Assembly: GCF_001889265.1 (NCBI RefSeq)
Contig: NZ_CP018151.1
Location: 2,542,001-2,606,000 of the forward strand
Direction: 5' to 3'
DNA from: Microbacterium sp. 1.5R
Lineage (GTDB): Bacteria; Actinomycetota; Actinomycetes; Actinomycetales; Microbacteriaceae
Length of the DNA: 64,000 nucleotides
Part shown: positions 49,127 through 56,763 of the stretch, piece by piece
How positions within the stretch are numbered: the first letter of the stretch is position 1
Layout: each line of letters begins with the position of its first letter
The notes under the pieces: model-generated
Database searches by the model: none
The model's input: only the letters and a program-made list of their open reading frames with translations
Told to the model about the DNA's origin: nothing
Translations under genes and position numbers: made by a program

Positions 49127-50011
49127 TCAGTCGCGGGGCGAGAGGAGGTAGTCGTTCAGCTCGGCCGTCAGGGCGTGATCGACCGGGATGTCGACTCCGT
49201 CGACGGCGGTGATCGGGGCGGCGAGGCGGACGCTCGAGACCAGCCATGCGGCGTCAGCCCGGGGAAGGTCGGATGCCGGCACTCGGCTGTATTCTGCGAC
49301 GAGCCCCTTCCCGGCCAGGTAGTCGTAGACGCTCAGCTGCGTCGTGCCGTGCAGGATGCCGCCGTTCGGGGCCGGTGTCACGAAGCGATCCCCGACACGC
49401 AGGATCAGCGACGCGGTCGGCGCCTCGAGCACGAAGCCGTCACGCGACAGGAAGATGGCGTCGTCGGCTCCTCGTCGATGCGCCTCGCGAAGCGCCGCCA
49501 TGTTCACGGCGTAGGAGAGCGTCTTGGCGCCCAGCAGCAGCCACGGTGCTTTCTCGGCCACGTCGAGGTCGTATCCGCGGTCGAGGGTGACGACGCGGAT
49601 TCCCTGCTCCCGCACAGTCGAGAAGTCGGATGCCGGCGCCGCAGTGACCCAGGCCGTCGGCGTGGGGCCGTGCTCGACGCCTCGGCTGAGGATGAGCTTG
49701 ATGACGTACTCGCCCTGCTCGCAGTGTGCGGCGGCCCGCTCGATCGCCTGGTGCCACTGCGCCTGGTTGGGAAGCGGCAGATCGCACAGCTGCGCCGAGT
49801 GAGTCAACCTCTCGAGATGCGGCACGACCTCCTGCGCATGACCGTCGATCACGCCGATCGACTCGAACACTCCGTCGCCGCGCTGCGTGCTCAGCTCCCC
49901 CACGCTGAGCGCCGGAGCGGCCGCATCGACGAGAGTGAAAGTCTCTGCGAAGTCGGAACGGTCGACGTCAGCCGCCGCAGGATCGATCATCAGAGCAAAG
50001 CGCCGTGTCAT
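49127..50011 (-). CDS. pabC: Aminodeoxychorismate lyase (class IV aminotransferase)
   Basis: 294-aa PLP enzyme expected to convert 4-amino-4-deoxychorismate to 4-aminobenzoate for folate. The fold-type IV features are GDGVFESIGVIDGHA at the N-terminus, LGAKTLSYAVNMAALREAHRRGADDAIFLSRDGFVLEAPTASL with the PLP Lys in AKTLSYA, and GILHGTTQLSVYDY. Branched-chain or D-amino-acid transaminase is a possible alternative since the families are similar. TAGGCT ends 6 nt before the ATG, leaderless. Confidence 0.82.
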   Translation of the reverse strand: MTRRFALMIDPAAADVDRSDFAETFTLVDAAAPALSVGELSTQRGDGVFESIGVIDGHAQEVVPHLERLTHSAQLCDLPLPNQAQWHQAIERAAAHCEQGEYVIKLILSRGVEHGPTPTAWVTAAPASDFSTVREQGIRVVTLDRGYDLDVAEKAPWLLLGAKTLSYAVNMAALREAHRRGADDAIFLSRDGFVLEAPTASLILRVGDRFVTPAPNGGILHGTTQLSVYDYLAGKGLVAEYSRVPASDLPRADAAWLVSSVRLAAPITAVDGVDIPVDHALTAELNDYLLSPRD

Positions 50012-50055
50012 GATCCGAGCCTAGGGCCCCGGGAATAGCTGCAGCATGATCTTGT

Positions 50056-50150
50056 TACAATGGAGTGGCCGGGCCGCATAACCCCGGGCTCCAATTTTTG
50101 CCGCTGCGAGCGGCCTTCCGCCGAGAGGCGTTTTTGCGGCCCGGTCTTTT
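50056..50150 (+). ncRNA. Candidate structured small RNA
   Basis: Intergenic plus-strand signal. An extended -10 (TGT-TACAAT, 50053-50061) is followed by an element whose outer arms CCGGGCCGCA (50069-50078) and TGCGGCCCGG (50135-50144) pair perfectly, with two internal hairpins: GCCGCT-gcg-AGCGGC (50100-50114) and CGCC-GAGA-GGCG (50119-50130, a GNRA-type loop), then TCTTTT after the outer arm. This is the arrangement of a compact transcript of about 80 nt with its own terminator. It matches no RNA family I recognise. Not computed; a fold calculation and RNA-seq would be decisive. Confidence 0.5.
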
Positions 50151-50218
50151 CATGCCCGGGCCAGGGTTGCGCCCGTCGCGAGTCCCGCGAGGGCGCGCAC
50201 TCACCCGGACGCGTCCGC

Positions 50219-50848
50219 TCAGGCGAGGGCTCCGGACCGCCACAGCACAGCAGAGGCCGACAGGTCCTGCGCATAGCTGCTCAGCCGCAGGGCGCGGGTT
50301 GTGAGCTCGCTGGCGCGCGACGGCTCGGTCGGCTCGTAATCGTCCGCTGTGTGCGTCGCTCCCGAGGCCTGGACCCGGCAGAACGCCGCCGCTCGGTCGA
50401 GGGCGACCGCGAAGTCCCCCCGGAACGCGCCACGGAGGATCGTGTCGATCAGCGCGACGAGCTCATCGGGGTTCGCTGGCACCGGCGCCCCGGCGATCAC
50501 GGCATCCACCGACGCCAGTTCCACCCTGCCGCGCTCGTAGAGCAGGGCAGCGGTCTGCGGGTCGCCGTGGATCGCCAGCTGCAGGATGTAGAGCCGCCAG
50601 AGGGCGCCCGGCAGGGTGCGGGACGGTGCCTTCGACCAGAGCTCGGCGATCTCGTCGATGCCGTGCTCATCGGTGAAGGCGACGAGTCTGTCAGCGCTCA
50701 CACCGCTCTCGTCGGCACGGACACGGGTCAGCAGAGCGGATGCCGTCGCGTGCGCGATGCGCGTCTCCTCGGCGGGATCGTGACTGCCGACGATGTTGTC
50801 GAAGGCGCTGGTGGGCCGGCGCACCGGACGGGAGAACTGCTCAGGCAT
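50219..50848 (-). CDS. Conserved hypothetical actinobacterial protein
   Basis: 209-aa, mostly alpha-helical, soluble protein with no recognised motif. It reads like a tetratricopeptide-style or helical-repeat protein (LWRLYILQLAIHGDPQTAALLYERGRVELASVDAV, LRGAFRGDFAVALDRAAAFCRV). Similar proteins occur in Microbacteriaceae, but I cannot assign a function. TACCCT ends 6 nt before the ATG at 50848 (leaderless). It sits between pabC and the rskA gene on the same strand. Confidence 0.78.
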   Translation of the reverse strand: MPEQFSRPVRRPTSAFDNIVGSHDPAEETRIAHATASALLTRVRADESGVSADRLVAFTDEHGIDEIAELWSKAPSRTLPGALWRLYILQLAIHGDPQTAALLYERGRVELASVDAVIAGAPVPANPDELVALIDTILRGAFRGDFAVALDRAAAFCRVQASGATHTADDYEPTEPSRASELTTRALRLSSYAQDLSASAVLWRSGALA

Positions 50849-50876
50849 CAGTCCAGGGTACGCGCGATCCGGGAGG

Positions 50877-51686
50877 TCAGGCTGTCGGAATCACGACGAC
50901 GGGGTCGGTCGTCGGCAGGCCGGAGGGCGAACCGCCGTCCTGCTCCACCGTGACCGCGATCACGTCGCCCGCCTGCATCTCTCCGGCGAGCACTGCCGTC
51001 GCTTCGCCGTCTTCGGCCGCGAACACGCCTGCCGGCACCGGGGTGTCGCCTCGGACGTACCAGAGCTCGTAGGTCTCCCCCTCGGCGAGCGACGGGATGC
51101 CGTCGGTCACGAGCACGGACTTGCCGAGAGACGCCGACCAGTGCGCGGTCGCAGTGCCACCGCTCTCGAGAGAGACGCTGGCCTGCTGAGCATCATCGGC
51201 CGACTGGATGTCCTCGAGAGCGACGACGCTGGCCGGACGGTTGATGTACGTGTTGATCGCGACAGCGCCCGCTCCCACACCGACGAGCAGTGCGAGGCAC
51301 GCGGCGAGGGCGAAGAGGAAGCGGAGGCGGTGTGCCGGAGCCTTCGGCGCGGCTTCCCCACCGAGAGCGGTCGGAGCGGAGTCCTCCGCAGGCGCGGCAT
51401 CCGACGTCTCGTCCGCCAGGGCGTCAGGGGTCGAATCGGCGAACACGATGTCGCCGTTCTGCGGTGTCTCCGCGATCCGTGCGAGCAGCGTCGCGCGGAT
51501 GTCGGGCGACGGAACCACCGGAGCTGCGCCGTCGGCGAGGAATCCTGCGCTGTCGGCATCCGCATCGACGATGCTCTGCCACTCGGGATGCGCTGCGAGA
51601 GCGGCGTGATAGCGCTGCTGGTCATCGGGCGACAGCGCGTCGAGTGCCGCTCCTGCCGCGAGTTCTGCGAATTCCTGCTCGTTCAT
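50877..51686 (-). CDS. rskA: Anti-sigma-K factor RskA
   Basis: 269-aa single-pass membrane anti-sigma factor. The N-terminal cytoplasmic part (FAELAAGAALDALSPDDQQRY) is the anti-sigma region, a transmembrane helix lies at about 148-170 (LRFLFALAACLALLVGVGAGAVAI), and an extracytoplasmic RskA domain follows (ITVEQDGGSPSGLPTTDPVVVIPTA end). No zinc-binding HxxxCxxC is present, matching the RskA class. Translational overlap (ATGA) with sigK. Confidence 0.92.
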   Translation of the reverse strand: MNEQEFAELAAGAALDALSPDDQQRYHAALAAHPEWQSIVDADADSAGFLADGAAPVVPSPDIRATLLARIAETPQNGDIVFADSTPDALADETSDAAPAEDSAPTALGGEAAPKAPAHRLRFLFALAACLALLVGVGAGAVAINTYINRPASVVALEDIQSADDAQQASVSLESGGTATAHWSASLGKSVLVTDGIPSLAEGETYELWYVRGDTPVPAGVFAAEDGEATAVLAGEMQAGDVIAVTVEQDGGSPSGLPTTDPVVVIPTA

Positions 51687-52282
51687 GCCGTCACCCCCAT
51701 AGCTGTCCTCAGACGCGAGAGCCCATCTCGCATCCGTGTCTTGATCGTCCCCAGCGGTGCCCCGACGAGCACTGCCACTTCGTTTTGACTGTAACCGCCG
51801 TAGTAGGCCAGGACGAGAGCTTCGCGCTGAGCCTCAGGAAGGCCCGAGAGTGCGTGAACGACCTTCTCGCCCTCGATGCCCAGCTCCACCGTCTCCGCGA
51901 CACTGTCGTGCGCGACTCCAATATCCCTGAACCCGGCTCGCACGTCTCGGTCCGCACTGGACTGGGACGCCCGAACCCGGTCGACCGCACGACGGTGCGC
52001 GATCGTCATCACCCAGGTTCTTCCCTGTCCCTTGTTCGGAGCGAACTTCGTAGCGGATTGCCAGATCTCCAAGAAGACTTCCTGAAGCACCTCTTCGCTC
52101 TGCGAGCGATTGACGAGAACCCTGAGGATGAGGCCGAAGACGCGAGACGACAGACTGTCGTAGAGCTCCGCGAACGCACGCTGGTCACCGTCGCCGATGC
52201 GCAGAAGCAGGTCAGCGACAGCATCCCGAGCCGTACCGTCTTCCGGTACGTCCATTCCGTCGATGACCATCTCTAACAGCAT
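51683..52282 (-). CDS. sigK: ECF RNA polymerase sigma factor SigK
   Basis: 199-aa ECF sigma factor. Region 2 includes RAFAELYDSLSSRVFGLILRVLVN and the core-binding ...EIWQSATKFAPNKGQGRTWVMTIAHRRAVDRVR; region 4 is LSGLPEAQREALVLAYYGGYSQNEVAVLVGAPLGTIKTRMRDGLSRLR. Coupled to its anti-sigma factor. The start may also be at the internal Met codons 12 or 24 bp downstream. A SigK-like promoter motif precedes it, implying autoregulation. Confidence 0.93.
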   Translation of the reverse strand: MLLEMVIDGMDVPEDGTARDAVADLLLRIGDGDQRAFAELYDSLSSRVFGLILRVLVNRSQSEEVLQEVFLEIWQSATKFAPNKGQGRTWVMTIAHRRAVDRVRASQSSADRDVRAGFRDIGVAHDSVAETVELGIEGEKVVHALSGLPEAQREALVLAYYGGYSQNEVAVLVGAPLGTIKTRMRDGLSRLRTAMGVTA

Positions 52283-52364
52283 GCCGCATCCACCCCGCTT
52301 TCCCGTGCAGCCGCCACCCGAAAGTGACGGAAATGAGTCCTCTTAAGTGCGGTTCGTCGAATGA

Positions 52365-52393
52365 TGTTCGCGGCCGACCCCCGGAACGGATTG
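52365..52393 (-). promoter_or_regulatory. Putative SigK-dependent promoter of sigK
   Basis: On the minus strand: CAATCC (52388-52393), a 17-nt spacer, CGAACA (52365-52370). Shares CxATCC-N16/17-CGAAC with the promoter before the fasciclin gene. Predicted start of RNA is near 52358, leaving a leader of about 75 nt. Confidence 0.6.
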
Positions 52394-52428
52394 GATTCGA
52401 CGACTCGAAAAAAACTTTGCGATTTCTC

Positions 52429-52456
52429 CCATCCGATCCCGACGGGGCTCCGAACG
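52429..52456 (+). promoter_or_regulatory. Putative SigK-dependent promoter of the fasciclin gene
   Basis: CCATCC (52429-52434), 16-nt spacer, CGAACG (52451-52456). This closely follows the mycobacterial SigK consensus CCATCC-N16/17-CGAATC that drives mpt70/mpt83. Confidence 0.68.
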
Positions 52457-52505
52457 ACTGTCAACGCCACGGAGAGGCCGTGGCAGTGTTCTGAAGGAGC
52501 TTGAG

Positions 52506-53168
52506 ATGTTCAGCACCAAGAAGAAGGTCACCGCAGCCATCACCCTCGGCCTTGCGAGCGCATTCCTGCTCTCCGCATGTTCCATGGGCGGCACCACCGA
52601 AGAGCCGGCAGAGTCGACGGCCCCCGAGTCGTCCGAGACGATGGCTCCCGAGACCGAGACGATGGACCCGGCCGCCAACCTGGTCGGCCCCGGCTGCGCC
52701 GCATACGCAGAGGCTGTGCCGGACGGCGCAGGCTCCGTCGAGGGCATGGCTCTCGACCCGGTCGCCACCGCCGCATCGAACAACCCGCTGCTCACCACGC
52801 TGGTGGCGGCAGTCAGCGGACAGCTGAACCCCGACGTCAACCTCGTCGACACGCTCAACGGCGACGAGTTCACCGTCTTCGCTCCGGTCGATGACGCCTT
52901 CGCGAAGATCGACCCGGCCACCATCGAGGCTCTCAAGACGGACAGCGCCACGCTGAGCTCGATTCTGACCTACCACGTGATCCCCGGACAGCTGACCCCC
53001 GATGAGATCGTCGGAACGCACGCCACCGTGCAGGGTGCAGACGTCGAGGTCACCGGCAGCGGCGACGACCTGATGGTCAACGACGCGACCGTCATCTGCG
53101 GTGGAGTCCAGACCGCGAACGCCACCGTGTACCTCGTGGACACGGTTCTGATGCCCCCGGCCGAGTAA
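52506..53168 (+). CDS. Fasciclin-domain lipoprotein (MPT83-like)
   Basis: 220-aa secreted protein. Signal peptide with lipobox LLSAC near residue 23, a Glu/Thr/Met-rich linker (about 28-60), then one FAS1 domain ([71 protein letters not shown]). Its position beside sigK-rskA and the SigK-like promoter parallel mpt70/mpt83 in M. tuberculosis. FAS1 domains act in cell adhesion or surface interaction. GAAGGAGC precedes the ATG. Confidence 0.93.
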   Translation: MFSTKKKVTAAITLGLASAFLLSACSMGGTTEEPAESTAPESSETMAPETETMDPAANLVGPGCAAYAEAVPDGAGSVEGMALDPVATAASNNPLLTTLVAAVSGQLNPDVNLVDTLNGDEFTVFAPVDDAFAKIDPATIEALKTDSATLSSILTYHVIPGQLTPDEIVGTHATVQGADVEVTGSGDDLMVNDATVICGGVQTANATVYLVDTVLMPPAE

Positions 53169-53240
53169 GGCCCGGGAACGCCGAGGCGGACACTCGGTAA
53201 GCCATCTCACCTCTCGGGGGAGGTCGGTGGGATGGTGCAA

Positions 53241-53273
53241 GGAGCCGCTGACGACATCGTCGTCAGCGGCTCC
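53241..53273 (+). terminator. Rho-independent terminator
   Basis: Perfect 15-bp stem GGAGCCGCTGACGAC / GTCGTCAGCGGCTCC, ATC loop, then TTCTTTG, after the fasciclin gene. Confidence 0.92.
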
Positions 53274-53299
53274 TTCTTTGCGCCCTAGACTGGAGGGGC

Positions 53300-53372
53300 G
53301 GGCCTCTAGCTCAGTTGGCAGAGCATCGGACTTTTAATCCGCGGGTCGTGGGTTCGAGCCCCACGGGGCCCA
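53300..53372 (+). tRNA. tRNA-Lys (UUU)
   Basis: 73-nt cloverleaf: acceptor GGGCCTC/GGGGCCC, discriminator A, anticodon loop CTTTTAA (anticodon TTT), T arm GGTTCGAGCC. CCA not encoded. Confidence 0.93.
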
Positions 53373-53480
53373 CCGTTATCACCGTCGGCCGGATCCGGCC
53401 ACCCCCTTCACCGCATCCGCGTCCTGCGAGAGAGTCGTGGCATCCCCATCCGGGACATCCACCCCACGAAAGGACGCATC

Positions 53481-54029
53481 ATGGCGACTCTCACCGACAG
53501 CCGAGTGGCATTCCTCGCGACAGACGGATTCGAGGACAGCGAGCTGACCAGTCCGTGGGAAGCGGTGCAGGGCGAGGGCGCGAGCGCCACGCTCATCGCA
53601 CCGGACGGACAGCAGATCACCGGCAAGAACGGTCACGTGCAGCACGTCGACCTCACCTCCGAGAAGGCCACGGCCGACGAGTTCGACGCTCTCGTGCTTC
53701 CGGGCGGTGTCGTGAACGCCGACCACCTGCGGCTCGACAAGGCATCCATCGACCTCGCGCGCTCGTTCTTCGAGCAGCACAAGCCCGTCGCCGTCATCTG
53801 CCACGGCGCCTGGATCCTGATCGAGGCCGGCGTGGTCGACGGACGGACGCTGACCAGCTACCCGAGCCTCGCGACCGACCTCCGCAACGCCGGAGCCACC
53901 TGGGTCGACGAGGAGGTCGTGGTCGATGCGGGGCTCGTCTCGAGCCGCACGCCCGACGACCTTCCCGCGTTCAACGCGAAGCTGATCGAAGAGGTCGCTG
54001 AAGGCAAGCACGCCGAGCAGACCGCGTGA
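53481..54029 (+). CDS. DJ-1/PfpI family protein (type 1 glutamine amidotransferase-like)
   Basis: 182-aa protein of the DJ-1/PfpI class. The nucleophile elbow has the conserved Cys in VAVICHGAWILI near residue 105, and VLPGGVVNADHLR carries the acidic partner. Such proteins act as deglycases, proteases or stress proteins; the precise activity cannot be told from sequence. GAAAGGA precedes the ATG. Confidence 0.92.
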   Translation: MATLTDSRVAFLATDGFEDSELTSPWEAVQGEGASATLIAPDGQQITGKNGHVQHVDLTSEKATADEFDALVLPGGVVNADHLRLDKASIDLARSFFEQHKPVAVICHGAWILIEAGVVDGRTLTSYPSLATDLRNAGATWVDEEVVVDAGLVSSRTPDDLPAFNAKLIEEVAEGKHAEQTA

Positions 54030-54052
54030 TCTGAGCACCGGGCGGTCCGGTG

Positions 54053-54574
54053 TCAGGCGCCCGCGCGCGCCCGGTGACGCCGGACCGCCGCTCTGTTCGC
54101 ACAGCGCACCGAACAGAACCGCTGGCGGCCGTTGCGCGTCACATCGACGACCACGTTCGTGCAGGGCGAGGCCTCGCAGCGCCCGAGTCGATCCATGCCG
54201 CGGGTGACCAGGTGCAGCGAGGTTCCGACGGCGAAGATCGCACGGAGAACGTAGGGCAGAGACTGGACGTCGTCGCGGTAGTGCAGGTGCCAGCCTTCGC
54301 CGTCGTGGTTCGTGAGGCGAGGGTAGGCCGCCGCCTGGGCCATCTGCGCGTTGAGGATCTCCGCGCGGGCGTCCGGGTCCCGTGCGTCGACGATCGTCAA
54401 CCAGTCGTCGACCACTTCTCTCACGCGTGCGCGGTCGTCCGCCGCGGGTGGGAACGTCATCGTCATCCCCATTTCGAGTGTGCGCTCCTCGATGCCCGGA
54501 CGGTCGGCGGGGAAGTCGTCGGCGAGGGATGCCGCGAGAAGCACCGCGTATTCTCCGTAAGGGTTGAGATGCAT
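54053..54574 (-). CDS. CGNR zinc finger / ABATE domain protein
   Basis: 173-aa protein. The N-terminal ABATE domain (ILNAQMAQAAAYPRLTN) is followed by a C-terminal CGNR zinc finger, CEASPCTNVVVDVTRNGRQRFCSVRCANRAAVRRH, with four cysteines. This pairing is typical of stress-related transcription regulators. A TGTAAT-like hexamer ends 6 nt before the ATG. Divergent from the small CxxC protein. Confidence 0.9.
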   Translation of the reverse strand: MHLNPYGEYAVLLAASLADDFPADRPGIEERTLEMGMTMTFPPAADDRARVREVVDDWLTIVDARDPDARAEILNAQMAQAAAYPRLTNHDGEGWHLHYRDDVQSLPYVLRAIFAVGTSLHLVTRGMDRLGRCEASPCTNVVVDVTRNGRQRFCSVRCANRAAVRRHRARAGA

Positions 54575-54599
54575 AAGGCCATTACATCACGCTGGAGTC

Positions 54600-54866
54600 A
54601 TGACCTCCCTGCACACTCTGCCGATCCCTCACCAGACAGCGAGAATCCACGAGCACGCCTGGACCGCGGACTCCCGGCATCCGACCAGCGAGGGCGTCGT
54701 CGTGTACGTCCGCTGCGCTGAGTGCGGCACGCATCGCGTCGATCTCGAGACGCACCCGCAGCGGCCGGCGACGGCCCTCAGCGCCGAGTTCGTCCGGACC
54801 CGCCGAGACGAGACATCAGACCGTGACGATGTCTCCGTCGTGCGGCATCCACGGCTGCTGCCCTGA
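54600..54866 (+). CDS. Small CxxC protein
   Basis: 88-aa protein with a single CxxC near residue 41 (YVRCAECGTHRVDLETH) and no other feature I recognise. Probably a small zinc-ribbon-like protein. Its 3' end overlaps the convergent M23-like gene by about 50 bp, so either the end or the gene itself could be wrong. Divergent start only 25 bp from the CGNR gene, suggesting shared promoter control. Confidence 0.55.
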   Translation: MTSLHTLPIPHQTARIHEHAWTADSRHPTSEGVVVYVRCAECGTHRVDLETHPQRPATALSAEFVRTRRDETSDRDDVSVVRHPRLLP

Positions 54867-55448
54867 CCGCTGGAAGGCCATCGGGATGCCGCGCGCATCC
54901 CGCTCCAGCGTGTCCGACACCTGGAGATGCAGGTGGGGCTCGGTGCTGTTGCCGGAGTTTCCGCAGTCGCCGATCCGATCACCCGGAACGACGAGATCGC
55001 CGACCCGCACGGTCACGCTGCCCGCACGCAGGTGCGCCAGCAGTACCAGTCCCCTGTCGCATCTGATGGCGACGTGATTGCCGGCGACAGCCCCCGCCCC
55101 CCGACGCACACGCGAGGGCTGCGTGAGGGCGTATCCGAGAAGGGCACCCACCGAACGACGCGCGACGTGGTCGACCTCGCCGTCATGGACACGGACGACC
55201 TCGCCCGACACCGGCGAGAGGATCGAGCGCCCGAAACCGACGAAACCCTCCGGGCTCTCGGTGCCGAGCAGGCTCCGGACCGTGCGCGGCGCGCTGCGCC
55301 CGTCCGCGCCCACCGGGACGAAGTCGATCGCATACGAGCTGCCGAACAGCGTGGTGCCGTGGCTCGGAACGCGGGACGCCGGGCTGTTCTGCACCAGCCA
55401 TCGCCCCGTGAAGGGCAGGGACAGCACCACCGTCTCCGAGGGGGTCAT
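54816..55448 (-). CDS. M23-like peptidase without signal peptide
   Basis: 210-aa protein with an M23 fold: HGTTLFGSSYAIDF (His and Asp), LSPVSGEVVRVHDG, GNHVAIRC and EPHLHLQV, the last with the metal-binding HxH. No signal peptide or transmembrane segment is apparent, so it may act in the cytoplasm or be secreted by another route. ATG overlaps the DUF1697 stop codon (ATGA). Confidence 0.85.
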   Translation of the reverse strand: MTPSETVVLSLPFTGRWLVQNSPASRVPSHGTTLFGSSYAIDFVPVGADGRSAPRTVRSLLGTESPEGFVGFGRSILSPVSGEVVRVHDGEVDHVARRSVGALLGYALTQPSRVRRGAGAVAGNHVAIRCDRGLVLLAHLRAGSVTVRVGDLVVPGDRIGDCGNSGNSTEPHLHLQVSDTLERDARGIPMAFQRSGQQPWMPHDGDIVTV

Positions 55449-55972
55449 TCCGTCAGCTCGATGAGCTTGCGCACGGTACGCGCATTGCGTGCCGTGCCGG
55501 CGACGCCGAGCAGCCTATCGAGCACCGCCTTGGTGAGCTTGGTGGTGTGCACGCCGCCCTCGGCGTAGTCGATCCACAGATCGTCGTCGACGAGCGCTAT
55601 CCGCTCCCCCGGCACGAGCCGCTCCTGCAGGGCGTCGACCGCACCTGCCGACGCGGGGCCCTCGAGGAACATGGCGTGCAGCAGATTCTCGGATGCCCCG
55701 GGGAACGGCTGCTTCGCGTGCGACCGCACGAGCTGGTCGTGCGTGCGATGGACGACGGGCGTATCGACGCCGAACTCGGTCGCGATCATCGCGCGCACGT
55801 CGGCGCAGACCGATCGCGGGTCACTCGGCTGCTGGCAGATGATGTTGCCGCTCGCGATGTAGGTCGAGACCTCCCCCAGCTCGGGCGCGATCAGTTCGCG
55901 CAGCCGCGCCATCGGCACCCTGTTGCGGCCCGAGACGTTGACGGCTCGCAGGAGCAGGACACTGCGGGTCAC
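55445..55972 (-). CDS. DUF1697 family protein
   Basis: 175-aa protein of the DUF1697 family (LLLRAVNVSGRNRVPMARLRELIAPELGEVSTYIASGNIICQ, ending TARNARTVRKLIELTE). Function unknown. The GTG at 55972 overlaps the pncA stop codon (GTGA) and its own end overlaps the next gene, so pncA, this gene and the M23-like gene form a tightly coupled operon. Confidence 0.9.
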   Translation of the reverse strand: MTRSVLLLRAVNVSGRNRVPMARLRELIAPELGEVSTYIASGNIICQQPSDPRSVCADVRAMIATEFGVDTPVVHRTHDQLVRSHAKQPFPGASENLLHAMFLEGPASAGAVDALQERLVPGERIALVDDDLWIDYAEGGVHTTKLTKAVLDRLLGVAGTARNARTVRKLIELTE

Positions 55973-56550
55973 GCAGCGTCGCTCGCGATGAGCTCGGCGC
56001 CTGCGTGTGCGAGCTCTGCGAGGGCTGCTGTGCTCGGCTCCGGCGCGACACCCGCGATCAGGTCGGTGAGGATCCGGACGCGAACTCCGTGTGCGATCGC
56101 ATCGAGAGCGGAGGCGCGCACACAGTGGTCTGTGGCGATGCCGACGACGTCGGCCGTGATGACCCCGGCGGCGGTGAGGATCGCTCCGACCGTCTCCCCC
56201 GACTCGGTCGCACCCTCGAACATCGAGTATGCCGGGCGACCCTGCCCTTTGTGCACATGGTGCGTGACGGCATCCGTCACCAGCAGGGGATCGTAATCCG
56301 CACCCGGCGTGCCCGCGACGCAGTGCACGGGCCAGGTGTCGACGAAATCCGGAACCTCCCCGAAGTGGCCGCCGTTGTCGCCCTCGGCGTCGTGCCAATC
56401 GCGTGAGGCGACGATGACGTCGTACTCCGATGCATGCAGGGCGAGGAAGTCCGATACCGCGGATGCCACGTCGTCGCCGCCCGCCACGGCCAGCGCCCCG
56501 CCCTCGGTGAAGTCGTTCTGGACATCGACGATCAGAAGCGCTCTGCTCAT
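55969..56550 (-). CDS. pncA: Nicotinamidase
   Basis: 193-aa isochorismatase-fold amidohydrolase converting nicotinamide to nicotinate for NAD salvage. Catalytic triad visible: Asp in IVDVQNDF, Lys in HVHKGQGR, Cys in ATDHCVRAS; metal-site residues in ASRDWHDAEGDNGGHF. TACCCT ends 6 nt before the ATG (leaderless). First gene of the pncA-DUF1697-M23 operon. Confidence 0.94.
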   Translation of the reverse strand: MSRALLIVDVQNDFTEGGALAVAGGDDVASAVSDFLALHASEYDVIVASRDWHDAEGDNGGHFGEVPDFVDTWPVHCVAGTPGADYDPLLVTDAVTHHVHKGQGRPAYSMFEGATESGETVGAILTAAGVITADVVGIATDHCVRASALDAIAHGVRVRILTDLIAGVAPEPSTAALAELAHAGAELIASDAA

Positions 56551-56601
56551 GATCCGAGGGTACGCCGCCCCCGCGCGCCCGCCCAACCCCGGGAAACCAA
56601 A

Positions 56602-56634
56602 AGGCCCCGGGATGTTGTTCACATCACGGGGCCT
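56602..56634 (-). terminator. Rho-independent terminator of tRNA-Thr
   Basis: AGGCCCCG...CGGGGCCT arms (56602-56609 / 56627-56634) with an inner GATGT/ACATC helix. On the minus strand it is followed by TTTTGGTTT. Confidence 0.85.
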
Positions 56635-56639
56635 GCTGG

Positions 56640-56712
56640 AGCCGCTTGTCAGAATCGAACTGACGACCTTTTCATTACGAGTGAAATGCTCTGCCGACTG
56701 AGCTAAAGCGGC
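56640..56712 (-). tRNA. tRNA-Thr (CGU)
   Basis: Minus-strand cloverleaf: acceptor GCCGCTT/AAGCGGC, anticodon stem TTTCA/TGAAA around CTCGTAA (anticodon CGT), T arm with AGTTCGATTCT. CCA is encoded (56637-56639). Confidence 0.95.
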
Positions 56713-56763
56713 GCGATCATCGATATTACCCGTTCCGGAGCCGCACCGCGAATCGAGCCGACA

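Noticed and set aside
50055..50153. 32-residue basic minus-strand frame (MKRPGRKNASRRKAARSGKN) over the candidate RNA
   Set aside because: No ribosome binding site or leaderless promoter, AAA-rich codons unlike neighbouring genes, and it coincides with the T-tract hairpins of the plus-strand RNA candidate. I keep it as a curiosity only.
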